22,583 nucleotides of DNA from GCA-002772825 sp964560655 (GCA_964560655.1 CAZLLR010000014.1:1-22583); one strand, 5' to 3'; positions 11,067-18,900 are shown, counted from the first letter of the stretch. The notes: a model not told the origin generated them from the sequence alone. Numbers and translations: made by a program.

Positions 11067-11612
11067 ATGGAAAAAAATCTTGAACAAGAAAGCACCCGAG
11101 ACAATTCAAACGAAATCCAAAATGAAAAACTTTCATTTTGGGGATCTGCGTGGGAACTTGCAAGATTTATAATAATCGCTTTAGTTATAATTATCCCTTT
11201 AAGAGTGTGGGTGGCTCAACCATTCATAGTGCACGGACAATCTATGGATCCTACCTTTAGAACTGGTGATTATCTAATAGTGGATGAAATCTCTTATAAG
11301 TTCACAGCGCCAAAGAGAGGCGATGTAATAGTATTTCGTTATCCTAATGATACTTCAAAGTTTTTTATAAAAAGAATTTTTGGTCTACCGAACCAGACAA
11401 TAGAAGTAGAAGGCAAAACAACTTCATTAGGAGAAAATGAGTATTTTGTCCTTGGAGATAACAGGGGAGCAAGCTCTGACTCACGTGTCTGGGGAACAGT
11501 TGATGAGACACTTATCATAGGAAAAGCATTCTTAAGGCTCTGGCCAGTAAACTCTGCTGACATATTACCCGGACAAGACAAAGAGACTACCGACCGATTA
11601 TTAAATAAATAA
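11067..11612 (+). CDS. lepB: signal peptidase I
   Basis: A 181-residue type I signal peptidase (family S26) that removes signal peptides from exported proteins at the outer face of the cytoplasmic membrane. A short cytoplasmic N-terminus is followed by one membrane helix (about 31-48). The catalytic Ser59 lies in HGQSMDPT, the general base Lys102 in FIKRIFGLP, and the conserved GDN at 130-132 in YFVLGDNRGASSDSR. The one-helix compact form resembles Gram-positive SipS-type enzymes. An in-frame start 36 nt upstream would add MRQARLRCIFIL, but it would begin at the -35 box, so I chose 11067. It likely processes the signal peptides seen in this window. hisS follows after 16 nt. Confidence 0.92.
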   Translation: MEKNLEQESTRDNSNEIQNEKLSFWGSAWELARFIIIALVIIIPLRVWVAQPFIVHGQSMDPTFRTGDYLIVDEISYKFTAPKRGDVIVFRYPNDTSKFFIKRIFGLPNQTIEVEGKTTSLGENEYFVLGDNRGASSDSRVWGTVDETLIIGKAFLRLWPVNSADILPGQDKETTDRLLNK

Positions 11613-11628
11613 TAACGACAAATCAATT

Positions 11629-13068
11629 ATGAACGCCAAGGGAAAAGATAAAAAAGAGATCCTCCAGACACCCAAAGGAATGAGAGACATCCTGCCAGAA
11701 GATTATAGTTACTATTCATATATATATGACAAGCTAGAAAGTATCGCTAAATATTATGACTTTAGACCAATACAGACACCCCATCTTGAGAAGTTGTCTC
11801 TTTTTACTAGAGCTGTAGGCGAGACAACTGATATAGTAGAAAAAGAGATGTATAACCTAAAGACAAAAGGGAAAGACCATTTGACCTTAAGACCAGAAGG
11901 GACTGCTCCAATAATGAGGTCGTATATAGCAAATGGAATGCAATCTAAGCCACAACCAGTACTCCTTTATTATAAAGGATCCTTTTTTCGTCACGAAAGC
12001 CCACAAAAAGGAAGACTCCGAGAATTTCAGCAATTTGGACTTGAGATACTAGGAGAGAAAAAAGGTGTTGCCGAAGCGACTACAATAAAAATATTCATAA
12101 CGGCTATCCAAGAAATGGGTGGAAAAGATCTTATCGTCCATATAAACAGCATAGGAGATAAAGAATGCCGTAGCGCATACAAAAAAGAGTTAGTTGCCTA
12201 TTACAGAAAAAAGATAAATCATATATGTCGCGACTGCAAAAATAGAATCAAGACCAACCCACTAAGACTCTTAGATTGCAAAGAAGAAAAATGCCAAGAG
12301 ATTAAAAAAGAAGCGCCTAAAATGCTTGACTATCTATGCCAACACTGCCGAGAGCACTTTAAAGATACCCTCGAGCTCTTAGATGCTTTTGAAGTGCCTT
12401 ATATCGTAGACCATACTCTTGTGCGGGGTATTGATTATTACTCAAGAACTGTATTTGAAATTTTCCCCGTCCCAATGAAACCGATTGAGAAAGAAGAAAT
12501 TAAAGAAATACCTGACGACGATAAAGAAGTTACATCTGGTGACAAAGAGGTTGTGTCTGACGAGAAAGAAGATGCTCAAGAAGAAGATATTGTACCTGAA
12601 GTTAAAGAAGTCGTCCTTAAAGAGAAGGGAGTGATATCCGCCCTCGCCGCCGGAGGAAGATACGATGAGCTAGGAAAGATTCTTTCAAAAAAGGAGATAC
12701 CCTCATCAGGTGGGGCAATAGGAATAGAGAGATTAATATCTTTCCTTAAGGAGGGAGGGGTAAAGCCTAAGGCTGAGAAAAAGCCGAAGATCTTTTTTAT
12801 CCAACTTGGAACATCAGCAAAATTTAAAGGTTTTGAAATAACAGAAAAGCTCCGAAAAGCTGGAATACCGATAAGCCAGTCATTTACCAAAGAAGGTCTC
12901 AGTGACCAGCTAAAGATTGCATCAAAGCTAAATATACCTTATGCTGTAATTCTAGGTCAAAAAGAGGCTCTAGAAGGATCTGTAATCTTAAAAAATATGG
13001 ACAATAGAGCTCAAGATACAATTCCAATAAGCGAGTTAGTAGGAATTATTAAAAAGAAATTAAAATAA
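11629..13068 (+). CDS. hisS: histidyl-tRNA synthetase
   Basis: A 479-residue class II aminoacyl-tRNA synthetase that charges tRNA-His. Motif 1 lies near residues 50-66. Motif 2 is at 116-142 (GSFFRHESPQKGRLREFQQFG region). The histidine loop is LVRGIDYYSRTVFE near 264-277, motif 3 is GGAIGIERL, and a C-terminal anticodon-binding domain covers about 385-479. A Cys-rich segment (C200, C203, C217, C222, C237, C240) may bind zinc. The odd part is an insertion of about 50 acidic and Lys-rich residues at about 281-335, between the FEIF strand and AAGGRYDELG, where most HisRS have only a short turn. The gene lies in the lepB-hisS-rpsU operon with a 16-nt upstream gap and no Shine-Dalgarno sequence. 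Confidence 0.93.
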   Translation: MNAKGKDKKEILQTPKGMRDILPEDYSYYSYIYDKLESIAKYYDFRPIQTPHLEKLSLFTRAVGETTDIVEKEMYNLKTKGKDHLTLRPEGTAPIMRSYIANGMQSKPQPVLLYYKGSFFRHESPQKGRLREFQQFGLEILGEKKGVAEATTIKIFITAIQEMGGKDLIVHINSIGDKECRSAYKKELVAYYRKKINHICRDCKNRIKTNPLRLLDCKEEKCQEIKKEAPKMLDYLCQHCREHFKDTLELLDAFEVPYIVDHTLVRGIDYYSRTVFEIFPVPMKPIEKEEIKEIPDDDKEVTSGDKEVVSDEKEDAQEEDIVPEVKEVVLKEKGVISALAAGGRYDELGKILSKKEIPSSGGAIGIERLISFLKEGGVKPKAEKKPKIFFIQLGTSAKFKGFEITEKLRKAGIPISQSFTKEGLSDQLKIASKLNIPYAVILGQKEALEGSVILKNMDNRAQDTIPISELVGIIKKKLK

Positions 13069-13086
13069 CATAATTTTATTAGAAAT

Positions 13087-13302
13087 ATGATTGAAGTAAA
13101 GAAAAAAGAGAAAGAAACAACATCAAGTGTTATAAGAAGGTTTTCACGTAAGATGCAACAGTCAAAAATCATCTCAACAGTAAAATCTCTAAAATACAAC
13201 ACAAGAGCCAAATCCGACTTCAAAAAGAAACAAGACGCCTTAAAAAGGATTGCTAAAAACAAAGTAAAAGATAAACTCAGAAAACTTGGTAAAATCAAAT
13301 AA
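13087..13302 (+). CDS. rpsU: ribosomal protein bS21
   Basis: A 71-residue very basic protein with the bS21 pattern: an N-terminal strand (MIEVKKKEKE), RRFSRKMQQS in the middle, and a Lys/Arg-rich C-terminal helix (SDFKKKQDALKRIAKNK). bS21 sits on the 30S platform near the 16S 3' end and helps initiation. The size is normal. It lies 18 nt after hisS and its stop codon is part of a perfect palindromic terminator, so it closes the operon. Confidence 0.88.
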   Translation: MIEVKKKEKETTSSVIRRFSRKMQQSKIISTVKSLKYNTRAKSDFKKKQDALKRIAKNKVKDKLRKLGKIK

Positions 13303-13340
13303 CTAAAAAATGACTCGCTATAGCGAGTCATTTTTTAGTT
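13301..13340 (+). terminator. perfect 40-bp palindrome ending the rpsU operon
   Basis: Two perfect 20-base arms with no spacer (AACTAAAAAATGACTCGC... and its complement). The arm ends in TTTTTTAGTT, giving an intrinsic terminator on the plus strand. The left arm includes the last two bases of the rpsU stop codon. Confidence 0.85.
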
Positions 13341-13391
13341 ATTTGACCAAGTGATATTTATAACAATCAAGAAGAATTATAAAAAAGGAAT

Positions 13392-13420
13392 TTGCTTGTA
13401 TTACCTTTTCAGGATATTCT
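13392..13420 (+). promoter_or_regulatory. promoter of ybeY-ftsA, leaderless type
   Basis: TTGCTT (13392-13397), a 17-bp spacer and TATTCT (13415-13420), with 8 nt to the ybeY ATG. The -35 hexamer is the same as that of pth. Confidence 0.65.
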
Positions 13421-13428
13421 AGAGAATA

Positions 13429-13776
13429 ATGATAGATTTTACCAACCTTACAAAGAAGCGTCGGCCGGCCCTACCTTGGGAAGAAATAAAGGATACTATT
13501 TTAAATAAGAGTTATAATCTTAGTGTAGTTTTTGCCGGAGATTCCCTGACAAGAAAGTTAAACAAAAAACATCGGGGAAAAGATAAGCCAGCTAATGTCC
13601 TCTCCTTTCCACTATCGGAGAAAGAAGGTGAGGTCTTTATAAACCTTTCTACTAAAGAAAACGACTGTCCGAGAGTGCTTCATCTCTTCATCCACTCCCT
13701 CCTGCATTTGAAAGGTTTCTCTCATGGTGCTAAAATGGAAAGTAAAGAAGATAAGCTTCTAAAAAAATTCAAATAA
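13429..13776 (+). CDS. ybeY: endoribonuclease YbeY
   Basis: A 115-residue zinc-dependent RNase of the YbeY family, which matures the 16S rRNA 3' end and takes part in ribosome quality control. The signature H89-x3-H93-x5-H99 (IHSLLHLKGFSH) supplies the zinc ligands, with H85 just before it. The conserved VLSFP segment is at 57-61. The family consensus is HGxLHLxGxDH; here Gly is Ser and the Asp before the last His is Ser. The protein is about 30-40 residues shorter than E. coli YbeY, mainly at the N-terminus. A leaderless-type promoter 8 nt upstream supports the start. ftsA follows after 13 nt. Confidence 0.88.
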   Translation: MIDFTNLTKKRRPALPWEEIKDTILNKSYNLSVVFAGDSLTRKLNKKHRGKDKPANVLSFPLSEKEGEVFINLSTKENDCPRVLHLFIHSLLHLKGFSHGAKMESKEDKLLKKFK

Positions 13777-13789
13777 ATAAAATTTAAAA

Positions 13790-14971
13790 ATGGCAAGAAA
13801 TATAATAGCAGGCATTGATGTAGGCACTTCAATAATAAGGATCGTAATAACAGAACAAAGAAAAGGAGAGTCAACTCCTCGGGTATTATCTTTTCATCAA
13901 TGCCCTTCATCTGGGATAAATCACGGGTATATAATAGATCATAACGAAGCAGTGGCAAGTGTGAAGAAATGCATAAACGAGGCTCAACTAAAAGCAGGAA
14001 TAACTATAAAACAAGTTTACCTTGGGATAGGAGGAATAAGTTTAGACTCAATTAGGAGTAGAGGCAGTGTAATGATCTCTAGGGCTGATAACGAAGTCTC
14101 CGAATACGATGTAAAAAGAGCTATAAATCAAAGCGAAGAAGATCTCCCAAATATAATAAACAGGACTATCCTGCATAGTATCCCTATTAATTTTAAAATT
14201 GATGGCAATATTATTTTTGGTCGACCAATAGGTATGAAGGGGAAGAAACTTGAAGTAGAGATGCTTTTTATAACGATAATGACCCAGCACCTAGACGACT
14301 TAATACAGGTTATAGAAGAATCAGGTCTTGTGGTAAATGATGTCACTGCCTCCCCTATCGCTGAAAGTCATTTTATATTAAATAAAAAACAAAAAGATAC
14401 TGGAGTGGTATTAGCAAATATAGGTGCTGAGACTGTCTCAATAGTGGTCTTCGAGGAAGGGAATCCTGTATCAATGGCCGTTTTCCCTATCGGTTCATCA
14501 CATATTACCAACGATATTGCCCTAGGAATGAAAATTCCACTGGAGGAAGCAGAAGGAATGAAAATCAACTATAGCGAAGAAGCTCCTCAAAAAAAACAAC
14601 TTAGAAATATTATAGAAGCTCGTCTTCATGACATTTTTGAACTTATAGATAATCACCTTAAAAAGATCGGCCGGAACGAATTATTGCCTGCTGGTATCGT
14701 GTTAACAGGAAGTGGTTCAAATCTTTTCAGTCTCCAAGAAGTTGCTAAATACACACTTAGACTCCCTTCAAAGGTTGGCCTTACCGTGATAACAGACCCT
14801 AAAAGACAAGGAAGGCAACATCAAGGTAAAATAGATGACCTAGGTTTTTCTGTTGCTTATGGTCTATGTATCATGGGAAATAACGAAAATAAATATGACG
14901 GTATAAGTCATGAGATAACCAAAAAAACAAAGAATATTCTAATAAAATACTTTAAAATCCTTCTCCCTTAA
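13790..14971 (+). CDS. ftsA: cell division protein FtsA
   Basis: A 393-residue actin-like ATPase that ties FtsZ filaments to the membrane and recruits the division machinery. The phosphate-1 motif is GIDVGTSIIRIVI (8-20), an SHS2 (1C) domain spans about 85-165, the phosphate-2 motif is NIGAETVSIVVFEEG (about 209-223), and the adenosine motif is GIVLTGSGSNL (about 303-313). The C-terminus NILIKYFKILLP is the amphipathic membrane-targeting helix. The length is normal. It is followed directly by ftsZ, the classical order, although ftsZ also has its own promoter. Confidence 0.92.
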   Translation: MARNIIAGIDVGTSIIRIVITEQRKGESTPRVLSFHQCPSSGINHGYIIDHNEAVASVKKCINEAQLKAGITIKQVYLGIGGISLDSIRSRGSVMISRADNEVSEYDVKRAINQSEEDLPNIINRTILHSIPINFKIDGNIIFGRPIGMKGKKLEVEMLFITIMTQHLDDLIQVIEESGLVVNDVTASPIAESHFILNKKQKDTGVVLANIGAETVSIVVFEEGNPVSMAVFPIGSSHITNDIALGMKIPLEEAEGMKINYSEEAPQKKQLRNIIEARLHDIFELIDNHLKKIGRNELLPAGIVLTGSGSNLFSLQEVAKYTLRLPSKVGLTVITDPKRQGRQHQGKIDDLGFSVAYGLCIMGNNENKYDGISHEITKKTKNILIKYFKILLP

Positions 14972-14977
14972 ATCAAT

Positions 14978-15006
14978 TTGCATTATTTTTTTTTTTTTGG
15001 TATTCT
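14978..15006 (+). promoter_or_regulatory. promoter of ftsZ with a 13-T spacer
   Basis: TTGCAT (14978-14983), a 17-bp spacer made almost wholly of T (13 consecutive T at 14986-14998) and TATTCT (15001-15006). The ATG follows 11 nt later. Slippage in the T run would change the spacer length and so the promoter strength. Confidence 0.55.
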
Positions 15007-15017
15007 AAGTTTTATAT

Positions 15018-16124
15018 ATGGCTAGAGTAAAACCAGAAGTAGAGGCATTTGCCCGAATAAAAGTAGTAGGTGTTGGCGGCTCCGGCTCAAACGGGGTTGA
15101 CCACATGATAAGAAACAAGGTAAAAGGCGTTGAATTTATTGTTATAAACACTGATGCTCAAAGTCTACATCATAGCCTCGCTCAAAAGAAAATTCACATA
15201 GGAAAGAATCTTACGAGAGGGCTCGGGGCTGGTATGAACCCAGACCTAGGTAGACAATCAGCCGAAGAAACTAAAGAAGAGATCCAAGACGCTATTAAAG
15301 GGGCTGATATGATTTTTCTTACTTGCGGTATGGGTGGTGGCACCGGCTCAGGAGGAGGACCTGTTATAGCAAGGGTCGCCAGAGAGCAAGGTATCTTAAC
15401 TATCGCAGTCGTTACAAAGCCTTTCGCTTTTGAAGGGGCGCAGAGAATTGCTATAGCAGAGACAGCACTAAGCAATTTAAAAGATGCTGTAGACGCGATG
15501 ATTGTTATACCTAACGATAAACTTATTCAACTCGTCCAGAAAGAGACTACTTTTGCTTCGGCCTTCGCAATGTGTGACGAGATATTAAGACAAGCTGTTG
15601 AAGGTATCTCAGACCTTATAACAATGCCAGGTATCATCAATGTAGACTTTGCTGATGTAAAAGCGATCATGCAAGAAGCTGGTTCAGCTCTCATGGGTAT
15701 TGGCAGAGGACAAGGAGAAAAAAGAGCAGAGGAAGCGGCTAAGATGGCTATCAACTCTCCGCTCTTGGATGTTTCCATACATGGGGCAAAAGGAGTTCTA
15801 TTTGCTATCTCAGGTGGAGATGATATGACGATGCATGAAATACAAGAAGCTGCCAATATCATTACAGAATCCATAGACCCAAGTGCAAGGGTAATCTTCG
15901 GAGCATTAAGGGATGACAAACTAAAGAAAAACGAGATAAAGATTACAGTCATCGCTACTGGTTTCCCTGAATCAACAATTAGAAAAACTTCTTTATTCCA
16001 AAACAAGGATACAGACTCCCTTGAAGAACCAAGGGAAACTGACCAAAAGGAAATTTCTGCCGAAGAGTCTAAACAGAGTGAGTGGAATTCTGTTCCCGCC
16101 TTCCTTAGAAGAAAAAGGTTTTAA
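15018..16124 (+). CDS. ftsZ: cell division protein FtsZ
   Basis: A 368-residue tubulin-like GTPase that forms the division ring. The N-terminal GTPase domain shows VGVGGSGSNGVDHM (17-30), the tubulin signature GGGTGSG at 106-112, and the catalytic T7 loop NVDFADVKAIM at 208-218 with D210 and D213. A short linker leads to the conserved C-terminal peptide WNSVPAFLRRKRF, which binds FtsA, so FtsA-FtsZ coupling is intact. Arginine is coded 17 times by AGA/AGG and once by CGA, a useful native codon reference. The DsbA-like gene follows after 17 nt. Confidence 0.97.
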   Translation: MARVKPEVEAFARIKVVGVGGSGSNGVDHMIRNKVKGVEFIVINTDAQSLHHSLAQKKIHIGKNLTRGLGAGMNPDLGRQSAEETKEEIQDAIKGADMIFLTCGMGGGTGSGGGPVIARVAREQGILTIAVVTKPFAFEGAQRIAIAETALSNLKDAVDAMIVIPNDKLIQLVQKETTFASAFAMCDEILRQAVEGISDLITMPGIINVDFADVKAIMQEAGSALMGIGRGQGEKRAEEAAKMAINSPLLDVSIHGAKGVLFAISGGDDMTMHEIQEAANIITESIDPSARVIFGALRDDKLKKNEIKITVIATGFPESTIRKTSLFQNKDTDSLEEPRETDQKEISAEESKQSEWNSVPAFLRRKRF

Positions 16125-16141
16125 TGATTTAACAATTTTTT

Positions 16142-16912
16142 ATGAAAAATAATCTTACAATACCAATATCAATTATAGCCGCTGCTATAATAATAGGGGG
16201 AGCAGTAATTTTGACAAAAAATAATGGTGACAATACCTCAAAAGACAATGTGGTGGTAAAAGAAAAAACTTCTAAAATTTCCATAAGACCAATATCAGAA
16301 GATGACCATATATTAGGAAACCCTAACGCTCAAATAAAGCTAGTGGAGTTCTCAGATACAGAGTGTCCTTACTGTAAGGCTTTTCATGGAACGATGAACC
16401 GAATAGCCGACGAGTATGGTAAAGACGGAAAAGTGGCTTGGGTCTATAGACATCTCCCACTTGACTCACTCCATTCAAAGGCGCGTAAGGAAGCAGAAGC
16501 TACGGAGTGTGCCGCCGAAATTGGCGGCAATGCTAAATTCTGGACTTATATTAATAGCATCTATGCTACAACTCCATCAAATAACGGACTTAACCCTGAC
16601 GAACTTTCTAACCTTGCTGAATCTGCAGGGCTTGACAGTGCTTTATTTGAAGAGTGTCTTTCAAGTGGACGAAATGCGCCTAAGGTTGAAGAAGACCTAC
16701 AAGAAGCGATGGAAAATGGTGGTAACGGAACACCCTTTACAATCATAATAGATAAAGACGGAAACAATATCCCCTTCTCAGGAGCGTATCCTTACCTTGA
16801 AACAGATACTCGCTTCTTTGACAGCCTTACAGCAAGTGAAAGAGAAACCTTCTGCGATAGCGCTAAAGCTTGCGGGATAAAACCAATGATAGAAAATTTG
16901 CTTGCAAAATAG
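16142..16912 (+). CDS. membrane-anchored DsbA-like thiol:disulfide oxidoreductase
   Basis: A 256-residue protein with an N-terminal signal anchor (about 7-25), a charged linker, and a thioredoxin-fold DsbA domain from about residue 53. The active site is C75-P-Y-C78 in DTECPYCKAF. The cis-Pro loop is GNGTPFTIII, and a helical insert lies between, as in the DsbA/DsbG thioredoxin_4 family. Two more Cys (C238, C244) near the C-terminus could form a structural disulfide. It probably makes or repairs disulfides in exported proteins. It follows ftsZ by 17 nt and likely shares its transcript. It converges on the thioredoxin reductase-like gene, though that enzyme is cytoplasmic and no direct link is proven. 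Confidence 0.87.
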   Translation: MKNNLTIPISIIAAAIIIGGAVILTKNNGDNTSKDNVVVKEKTSKISIRPISEDDHILGNPNAQIKLVEFSDTECPYCKAFHGTMNRIADEYGKDGKVAWVYRHLPLDSLHSKARKEAEATECAAEIGGNAKFWTYINSIYATTPSNNGLNPDELSNLAESAGLDSALFEECLSSGRNAPKVEEDLQEAMENGGNGTPFTIIIDKDGNNIPFSGAYPYLETDTRFFDSLTASERETFCDSAKACGIKPMIENLLAK

Positions 16913-16918
16913 ACCCAA

Positions 16919-16991
16919 AAAAATAAAAACCTTAATCTCCGTAGGATGCCCCTCTATGACCGTCCTTTAGGAAATTAAGGTTTTTATTTTT
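16919..16991 (+). terminator. bidirectional terminator between dsbA-like and trxB
   Basis: Arms 16919-16936 and 16974-16991 form an 18-bp stem (AAAAATAAAAACCTTAAT) around a 37-nt loop. The A and T runs at the stem base provide the U-tract in both directions for the two convergent genes. The loop has a smaller AGGA/TCCT pairing. Confidence 0.75.
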
Positions 16992-17011
16992 GAAATTAAG
17001 CAAAATTATAA

Positions 17012-17962
17012 TTACTTCCCTCTATCCTTTTCTAAGATGTGGTTATAAGCAGAAAGAGCCGCCTTTGCCCCCTCACCGGCTGCTATAACGCACTGTTTGT
17101 ATAAAGTGTTCGAGACATCGCCTGCCGCATATACTCCAGCCACAGAGGTTTGTGTAGTCTTATGGTCTATCTCCACTTCACCGTATTCATTCAGCTTTAC
17201 AAAGTCACTTAAGAAACTGGTCGCTGGTATCCAACCGATATTTATAAATACTCCTTGAACACTGAGCTCCCTAGTCTCATTGTCAGTAAGATCTCTATAA
17301 ACAAGCTTCTCTACAAAATTACTACCTTGAATCTCTTTCGTCTCTACACGTAGGATAAACTCCACTTTACCTGTCTTCTTAAGAGCTTCTACTGTAGAAG
17401 GATCTCCCTTTATCTCAGATCCATACTCAAGCACATAAATCTTATTCGCATATTTCATAAGGTCGTTTGCTGATTCAAGCCCTGAGTTACCACTTCCTAT
17501 CACCGCCACATTTTTGCCTCCAAAGAGAGGCGCGTCACAAGTAGGGCAGAAGCTTACACCCTTGTTCTCAAACTCCGCCTCACCAGGGATACCTAAAAGT
17601 CGCGGGTTCTTCCCCGTGGCTATAATTACCGTTCTTGCTTCGTATATATCCCCGCCTTTTACATGTATTGTAAACTCGTCTTTACTCTCTGGGTGAACGT
17701 CAATCTTCTCTACCTCCACTCCTTCCATTACTGGCACTTCATGCTTATCTACTTGCTCCCTAATCTTACCAGTAAGATCTTTACCAGGGATAGTCATAAA
17801 CCCAGGAAAATTCTCTATCCTATCTGTCTTTAAGTTCTGCCCACCAGTCTCCTTAGTCAAGATCACGGTCTTGAGCCTCTTTCTGGCAGTATAGATAGCC
17901 GCTGTCATACCAGCTGTTGCTCCTCCGATAATCGCCACATCGTATTTTTTTTCTTCTGCCAT
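17012..17962 (-). CDS. trxB: thioredoxin reductase-like flavoprotein
   Basis: A 316-residue FAD/NAD(P)H disulfide reductase. The FAD motif is IIGGATAGMTAAIYTARK (11-28), the redox pair is C139-P-T-C142, the NAD(P)H fold has GSGNSGLESANDL, and the C-terminal FAD motif is VYAAGDVS. In NADPH-specific TrxB the second fold carries HRRxxxR. Here the matching stretch is LEYGSEIKGD, close to the AhpF type, so use of NADH or another donor is plausible and the partner may not be a standard thioredoxin. The length is normal. The ATG lies about 30 nt after the tRNA-Val 3' end on the same strand, so it may be co-transcribed with that tRNA. Confidence 0.88.
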   Translation of the reverse strand: MAEEKKYDVAIIGGATAGMTAAIYTARKRLKTVILTKETGGQNLKTDRIENFPGFMTIPGKDLTGKIREQVDKHEVPVMEGVEVEKIDVHPESKDEFTIHVKGGDIYEARTVIIATGKNPRLLGIPGEAEFENKGVSFCPTCDAPLFGGKNVAVIGSGNSGLESANDLMKYANKIYVLEYGSEIKGDPSTVEALKKTGKVEFILRVETKEIQGSNFVEKLVYRDLTDNETRELSVQGVFINIGWIPATSFLSDFVKLNEYGEVEIDHKTTQTSVAGVYAAGDVSNTLYKQCVIAAGEGAKAALSAYNHILEKDRGK

Positions 17963-17992
17963 AATTTATTTTAATTTATAAACTTATAAAAG

Positions 17993-18066
17993 TGGGCGAT
18001 ACAGGATTCGAACCTGTGGCCTCTGCAATGTCAATGCAACGCTCTAACCAGCTGAGCTAACCGCCC
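17993..18066 (-). tRNA. tRNA-Val (GAC)
   Basis: A full cloverleaf on the minus strand. The acceptor stem is GGGCGGT (18060-18066) with ATCGCCC (17994-18000), one G-U pair included. The D arm is GCTCAGCTGGTTAGAGC, the anticodon stem is TTGCA/TGCAG-like with loop TTGACAT giving anticodon GAC, and the T arm is ACAGG TTCGAAT CCTGT. The discriminator is A at 17993. CCA is not encoded (CT follows), so it must be added by the tRNA nucleotidyltransferase. No intron. Confidence 0.95.
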
Positions 18067-18088
18067 AATATCCAATTACAATAGAAAA

Positions 18089-18097
18089 ATTATACCA
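18089..18097 (-). promoter_or_regulatory. extended -10 promoter of tRNA-Val
   Basis: TTGGTATAAT on the minus strand (TATAAT at 18089-18094) is an extended -10 box 22 nt before the tRNA 5' end. There is no clear -35. The -10 box directly abuts repeat copy A at 18095, and the TGG of the extended box is part of the repeat. Confidence 0.55.
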
Positions 18098-18167
18098 AAA
18101 CATAACCCAAATAGCCACTTTCAGAGCTAAACGGCTCAGTCCCCCTCGGAGGACTGAGTCGTCTAGC
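18095..18167. repeat. 73-bp intergenic repeat, copy A (complete)
   Basis: A 27-bp conserved head (18095-18121, ending AAATAGCCACTTT), a CAGA link, then a 42-nt stem-loop (18126-18167, arms starting GCTAAACGGCTCAGTCC). It matches copy C at 68 of 73 positions by my alignment. On the minus strand it starts 3 nt after the natural end of the NYN frame and may act as its terminator, though no T-tract follows. Confidence 0.85.
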
Positions 18168-18170
18168 AGA

Positions 18171-18758
18171 TTAGGGTTTGATAAATTTTAAGAATTTCCC
18201 TACCTCTGAATTTCTGATGAGGATAGTCTTGTGCGCATTATAGGAAATACCTTTATTTGGTGAGTTTTCAAAGCCGAGATATATAATTTTAGCTCCTCTT
18301 TTCTTAGACTCATCTATCGCAGGCTGTAGATCTGAATCCGAACTACCTAAGATGATTTATCCAAATAATTTATCACAGGAGAAACTAACCATATCTACAC
18401 CAATCCTGACGTCAACCCCTTTTTCTTTAAAGACAAGGACTTTCTTACCAAGAAAACCGGGTTCTTCATACCCTCTGACCCTACCTGCAAATATAACCCC
18501 AAAACCCTGCCTCTCTAAATGAGTTTTTAATAATCTTTGGTCTTCAATAAGTTTTATAGACTTCTCCTCTGTTTTCTCATGTTTTTTTAATTTTGCAAAA
18601 TAAAAGATAACCTTATCTATCTTATAGCCCTCTAACACAAGATCGAACAAGCCTTTAAAATCATATTCATTCCAGACAATATCTTTCTTATTTTTGCCTA
18701 AAGAGTATTTAAGATAGTTTTTAAAATTTTCTCCATCTATAAGGAGGATAGTTTTCAT
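18171..18758 (-). pseudogene. NYN/LabA-like domain gene with an internal stop
   Basis: A 195-codon frame for a NYN (PIN-like, DUF88/LabA) nuclease-fold protein. The N-terminus is ILLIDGENF with the first acidic residue, GVDVRIGVDMVSF follows in the middle, then CDKLFG, a single in-frame TAA at 18357-18359, and then the expected continuation IILGSSDSDLQPAIDESKKRGAK, with the conserved acidic D-S-D motif. Translation resumes in the same frame to a TAA at 18171. Related proteins read F-D-T/K at the stop position, so the stop replaces one codon without length change. As read, the product is 133 residues and lacks half the active site. It is a recent pseudogene, a readthrough case, or a sequence error. 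An extended -10 promoter precedes the ATG by 6 nt. Confidence 0.8.
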
Positions 18759-18764
18759 ATAGGT

Positions 18765-18773
18765 ATTGTATCA
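18765..18773 (-). promoter_or_regulatory. extended -10 promoter of the NYN gene, leaderless type
   Basis: TGATACAAT on the minus strand (TACAAT at 18765-18770) ends 6 nt before the ATG at 18758. No clear -35 box. Confidence 0.5.
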
Positions 18774-18783
18774 TATAGAAACT

Positions 18784-18815
18784 AAAACTCCCGCGGACCT
18801 TGCGGTTAGCGGGAG
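18784..18815 (-). terminator. terminator after the mercury operon
   Basis: On the minus strand CTCCCGC (18809-18815) pairs with GCGGGAG (18788-18794) around a 14-nt loop, followed by TTTTAGTTT. It lies 85 nt after the merP stop and just before the NYN promoter. Confidence 0.65.
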
Positions 18816-18873
18816 CGTTTATGCATTTACTATATATTTATTTAAATATAAAATCAAGAGGTTATCCACACCG

Positions 18874-18900
18874 CCAAACCACAACCCAAATAGCCACTTT
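18874..18900. repeat. 27-bp partial intergenic repeat, copy B
   Basis: The head part only of the 73-bp repeat, ending AAATAGCCACTTT, with 2-4 differences from copies A and C. The stem-loop part is missing and the merP stop codon begins on the very next base. A perfect DnaA-box-like TTATCCACA lies just left of it at 18862-18870. Confidence 0.8.

Noticed and set aside
4265..18870. Perfect DnaA boxes at 4265-4273 and 18862-18870 as a possible replication origin
   Set aside because: They are single boxes 14 kb apart with no cluster, no AT-rich unwinding element beside them and no dnaA or dnaN gene. About 0.3 are expected by chance in a window of this size.
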